A stretch of 64,000 nucleotides of DNA. It comes from Kryptolebias marmoratus. Taxonomy: Eukaryota > Chordata > Actinopteri > Cyprinodontiformes > Rivulidae. Of this stretch, positions 60,741 through 64,000 are shown one piece after another. Position numbers and translations under genes: made by a program. The stretch is from positions 24,871,931-24,935,930 of the forward strand of contig NC_051431.1 in the NCBI RefSeq assembly GCF_001649575.2, written 5' to 3'. Positions within the stretch are counted from its first letter, which is position 1; every line of letters starts with the position of its first letter. The notes beneath the pieces are model-generated. The model did no database searches and was not told where the DNA came from. It saw only the letters and a list, made by a program, of their open reading frames with translations.

Positions 60741-61237
60741 TTCTGTAATCAGCACCATCTGCAGGGAACACTGAAACATGTACATTATGGACAACTTCAG
60801 ATTCTTACACTTACATACTTATGTTGTTGCTAAATTCACCAGGTAAACTGAGTTCACTGCTTGACTGTCAAAACAACACCTGTCAGAACCTCCTGAGACC
60901 AAATCCATACAAGACAGACATCCGTATCAGTTGATTTCTTGCTGGAGCAAATGAAGACCATTAAAAAGAATCTGTTTTACATCACTTCAGCTTTAAGCAC
61001 AAAGTCTCTAAACTTGTTCTAGCTTTTTTTCACCTGCCTGGAGATAATACAAAAATGAAACAATAAAATATGATCACCAACATACAGTACAGAGATCCTT
61101 ATTTTCCCCCACACTGCTTAGGGAAAGAGCCCCTTTAACATGCTTAAAACTGACAACTGTCAGTAACTAAGAAATCTGAGCAGATTATATCAGTTTTAGC
61201 CTCTCTGCAGTGGTTTTGAATTAATATCATGATTGAG

Positions 61238-61326
61238 TTAACCCTCATGAAGCCCTTTAAAAGAGAGAGAGATAGAGAGCCCTTGTAACTTTGGGCCAAT
61301 TGACCCAAAGGCCACGGGAGGGTTAA
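61238..61326. mobile_element. Short TTAA-bordered MITE, copy 2
   Basis: TTAACCCTC at the left and GAGGGTTAA at the right give TTAA borders plus 5-bp inverted ends around 71 bp. The interior has a palindrome-like TTGGGCCAATTGACCCAAAG. TTAA targets are the hallmark of piggyBac-type elements, so a piggyBac-derived MITE is likely. The copy at 30.12 kb is more decayed. Confidence 0.7.
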
Positions 61327-62056
61327 GGATTTTCCTGTGGACTTTAAAGACTATTAACATTTGCTGTTTTTAGGTTGTGACCCTGTCTCACTTTCATCAG
61401 TTAGCAGGCTAAGCTACAAACAGGCGATAGTTACACAAGTTTTTCCTAAAAGTGTGAATCCTCTAACTACCAGAAAACTGCAATTAAACTGTAACAAATA
61501 TATGCAGTTGATTGTTGGGGTCAAAATCAACATGTAGGATGTTACTTTGTGGCTTTTTTTCTTCAAAACGTGACCATTCCTGTTCATAATTATTCATAAA
61601 ATTTAAAAAGCTTTTGCTTTCCTTCAATCACTATCTCCTGCTGTTGCTAGGTTACTACTTTAACATTCCACCGTATTTTGAGTCCACAAATGTATTATTG
61701 TAGCTATGAATTTCATTTGGACATTCTTGTTTTTAAAATGTTTTAATTTTTACATGAGCATCAAATTGTTTTCATTTTATCAAAGCTTTCTACACCAAGG
61801 TCCATTTTGACACATGAGTGAATATTTAAATGGGTTACTGAACGCACAAAACACACTCCTAGTATATGATCACTGATACACGTCTCTCCAGTTGGCCATT
61901 TGAAAGAGGAAAGTTTATTTATTTATTTATTGGCACTTTACATGCAAAAACTTAGGAAGACTGAACTTTATTATAGAAAAAAATACTCTTCTATGATTAT
62001 GCTGCATATTTTAAAACCAGAAACACTGTTGTGCAAAAAAGGTTGTATTAAAATGT
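61327..62056. other. AT-rich spacer downstream of rbp2
   Basis: No gene or recognised repeat. Confidence 0.45.
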
Positions 62057-62062
62057 TTTATT
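62057..62062 (-). terminator. rbp2 polyadenylation signal
   Basis: AATAAA on the minus strand, 68 nt past the stop codon of the retinol-binding protein gene. Confidence 0.75.
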
Positions 62063-62129
62063 ACAGCTCTCCACATTCAAACACACAGCAGCAAGACACA
62101 CAGCACTACAGACAACAACCCTTCCCATT

Positions 62130-63798
62130 TTATTGCACCTTCTTGAACACTTGATGGCAGACTTTGTCGAGAACGGTGAGTTCCTGAAAGACAAGGCAGA
62201 GACCTTCAGACTCACAGGGCAACATGATGCAAGAAATGTATTTAATAATTGCACAAAAAGCAGATCTTATATCTGTGTTCTTGTGGATGGATTTTTATTG
62301 TTATTACCCAAAGATAATAGACACCTCAGCATGATGCAACTCAAAAAGGTTACATCAGGTAAGCAATAAATTTTTTTATTGTTTATTTCGGCATAAGTGA
62401 AAGGTTACGGTGCCCAGGTTGTCACTCTTTTCCTCACCAGATGTAGCAGGTCACCCTCGATCCAGTGTTTCCACCCACGATTTTCTTTCTCCCCCTTTTG
62501 AACGCACACCAGTTTGTCCCCATCCCAGGTAACCAGGGTCTGTCACATCACAACAAGGACGTTTAAATGACACACCGCACATCAGAAATTCAGGAATTTG
62601 TCGGTATTTGACATCTCATAAGTAGTACCTTGACTTTCCTGTTATCCAGGCCCTTTGTGTGCTCCTCAAACTCCTCACCCACTGTGAAGTTGACCTCGTA
62701 GTTCCTGAAGGTGCTCAGGGTCTTGGTCTCAAACTTGTTTCCATTCTGGACAATCACTTTAGTCTGAGTCAGGTGGCAAGCTATCTTTCTGGTGGCAAAG
62801 TCAATGTCTGCATTCAAAAAAAAAAAAAAAGAAAAAAAAAATGCACCCGATCACAGAAGAGCAATCATGAAAAAGTTGGAGAATTACACAGTAAGTTTAA
62901 TGGCACTATGAAAACTTGTACAGACACACCTAAAGCACATTTGTGACAATAATATTCTCATATTATCTTTTTATAGTTTAAGCATTCAGAGGTGACCTTG
63001 TACCGTCAGAATAGGTCTGACTCAGTTTCTCACCTCCTTCAGAATTGGGCTCTTCCAAAGTGAACCCCCATCTATCTGACCGTTTAGATATTCATTTTTG
63101 ATTTTCCCTAAAGTGAAAATCCAATTTCTGCCCATGGCTCTTGGAGATGAGGCCGCTTTATTTACCCGTCTGAATGACATTTTGACCCATTTCCATACGG
63201 ATGTCATTTTCCCGCCCGCTCGATGAAAATGAGTTGAAGGTGATGAGGCTTTCCGGGATTTTTGTGGGAGCTGAAAGTACGGAGGGGGTCGTTTTTATGA
63301 ATTGCAGATAGAGTCGTGAATAATGAAAGTGTTTCTGGGTCTGATCAATGACGCGCCACACAGAGGAGAGCTGGCTCGTTGCCTAACCACGAGCTGGAAT
63401 CCGTCTTTTGTTTCTGCGGATCGGGAGGATGAAAATGCAGAAAGGGCTGAATCAATATTTATTTGGCGCAGTAACAGACAGCAACTGCTCAGAGAGTGGA
63501 GGTTAACTTCACCTGACAGCGGCTCAGTAAGGAGATGAAACAGTATCACATCTCCCCTCTCCCCTTCTTTCTTTCCCTTTGAGACTAATGCTCACTTGTC
63601 TGTTCTGTCAAATCTTCTGCTCAGATCTTCCTCTTTATCAGTAAAGCTATCACTTTTAAAGATAGCTGCCATATGCTGTCCTATTCAGAGTAATGTTAAA
63701 TACGTTATGAATGGAGGAAACTCACCCAGGGCCTTCATGAGCTCCTCGAAGTTCTCATTGGTCACCATCTCCCAACGTCCGTTGTAGTCTGCAGGCAT
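62130..63798 (-). CDS. rbp2: Cellular retinol-binding protein, type II-like, complete four-exon gene
   Basis: A cytosolic lipocalin-superfamily carrier of all-trans retinol/retinal. In mammals CRBP II acts in enterocytes, delivering retinoid to LRAT and reductases. Exons on the minus strand are 63798-63726 (73 nt), 62807-62629 (179), 62539-62438 (102) and 62183-62130 (54), the canonical layout of the fatty-acid-binding-protein family, with GT/AG at every junction and 135 residues in all. The start is [30 protein letters not shown] and LTQTKVI are typical of type II rather than type I, and Lys41 (Lys40 without Met) is kept. [33 protein letters not shown] and WIEGD follow. The position equivalent to Gln108 is His (GWKHWIEGD). 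The C-terminus [10 protein letters not shown] resembles type I. Whether it is rbp2a, rbp2b or another fish paralogue needs a tree. Confidence 0.93.
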
Positions 63799-63881
63799 TT
63801 TGGATCAGTGTGTGAGAGGAGGTAGCAACTGGCCTTAAGGATTGTTTGTCTAATGAAAGGAGAGAGTTCAAGTGCCCAGCC

Positions 63882-63891
63882 CTTTATATAC
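63882..63891 (-). promoter_or_regulatory. TATA box of rbp2
   Basis: The minus strand reads GTATATAAAGGG, about 85-90 nt upstream of the ATG, so transcription should start near 63855. A TATA promoter fits a tissue-restricted gene, in contrast to TATA-less mrps22. Confidence 0.75.
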
Positions 63892-63928
63892 ACTGTGTTC
63901 ATGTGTGTTTGTGCGCATGTGTAACAAA

Positions 63929-63950
63929 AGGACAGGGTTCGCCTGATAAT
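63929..63950. promoter_or_regulatory. Possible nuclear-receptor-like and GATA sites upstream of rbp2
   Basis: AGGACAGGGTTCG (63929-63941) is an imperfect direct repeat with one spacer base, as bound by HNF4/RXR heterodimers. TGATAA (63944-63949) is a GATA core. Both lie 40-70 bp upstream of the TATA box. Mammalian CRBP II is controlled by DR1 elements, but here the fit is weak. Confidence 0.25.
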
Positions 63951-63970
63951 GTCTTCAGGGCACTGAGTTT

Positions 63971-64000
63971 GTGTATGTCTGTGTGTGTGTGTGTGTGTGT
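63971..64000. repeat. (GT)n microsatellite running off the window end
   Basis: Near-perfect GT dinucleotide tract continuing past the last base. Confidence 0.8.

Overview
The window is vertebrate nuclear DNA, most likely from a teleost fish. It is AT-rich and intron-bearing, and it carries Tc1/mariner relics, L2-like LINE tails, tRNA-derived SINEs, MITEs and the fish-type zinc-finger leader KEEEEDLW. It also encodes vertebrate Mrps22 and cellular retinol-binding protein. Only two genes are complete and intact, and both lie in the last 15 kb. Most other open frames in the window are chance.

Positions 1-48.6 kb are essentially a gene desert built from decayed repeats. One unidentified exon-like block sits at the extreme left (336-464, minus strand). 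The recognisable repeats are: two LINE reverse-transcriptase relics (1.7 and 14.8 kb) and a longer L2-like LINE relic (47.1-48.6 kb); detached LINE 3' tails; several copies of a tRNA-like SINE; two or three LTR pieces; a MITE whose ends share GTAGATAGCTCTTTGAA, with one nested copy; a MITE with the TACCGTATTTT-type terminus; a palindromic element packed with nine CACATGTG octamers; a duplicated THAP-domain fragment; and a repeat with a fixed head and a variable number of ~300-bp modules. Islands of higher GC (about 23.0-24.4, 29.2-29.7, 37.2-37.5, 42.0-42.3, 44.7-44.9 kb) have no recognisable coding content and could be regulatory.

Positions 48.9-54.8 kb hold mrps22 on the plus strand. I reconstructed eight coding exons (341 codons) with a ZNF143/THAP11-type box and a YY1 box at the promoter and an AATAAA after the stop. 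Positions 55-57.4 kb hold Tc1 and SINE relics. Positions 57.6-59.0 kb hold a dead 3' fragment of copb2 (beta'-COP) on the minus strand, with a broken donor, frameshift and in-frame stop, and it is split by LTR-like sequence. A frameshifted fish-type C2H2 zinc-finger gene follows at 60.2-60.7 kb. Positions 62.1-63.9 kb hold an intact four-exon rbp2-type gene on the minus strand, with a TATA box.

The order mrps22(+), copb2(-), rbp2(-) matches the mammalian MRPS22-COPB2-RBP2 neighbourhood in order and orientation, except that copb2 survives here only as a fossil. That fits loss of one copb2 copy, for example after the teleost genome duplication. The intact retinol-binding protein carries histidine at the position corresponding to ligand-contacting Gln108 of CRBP I/II.
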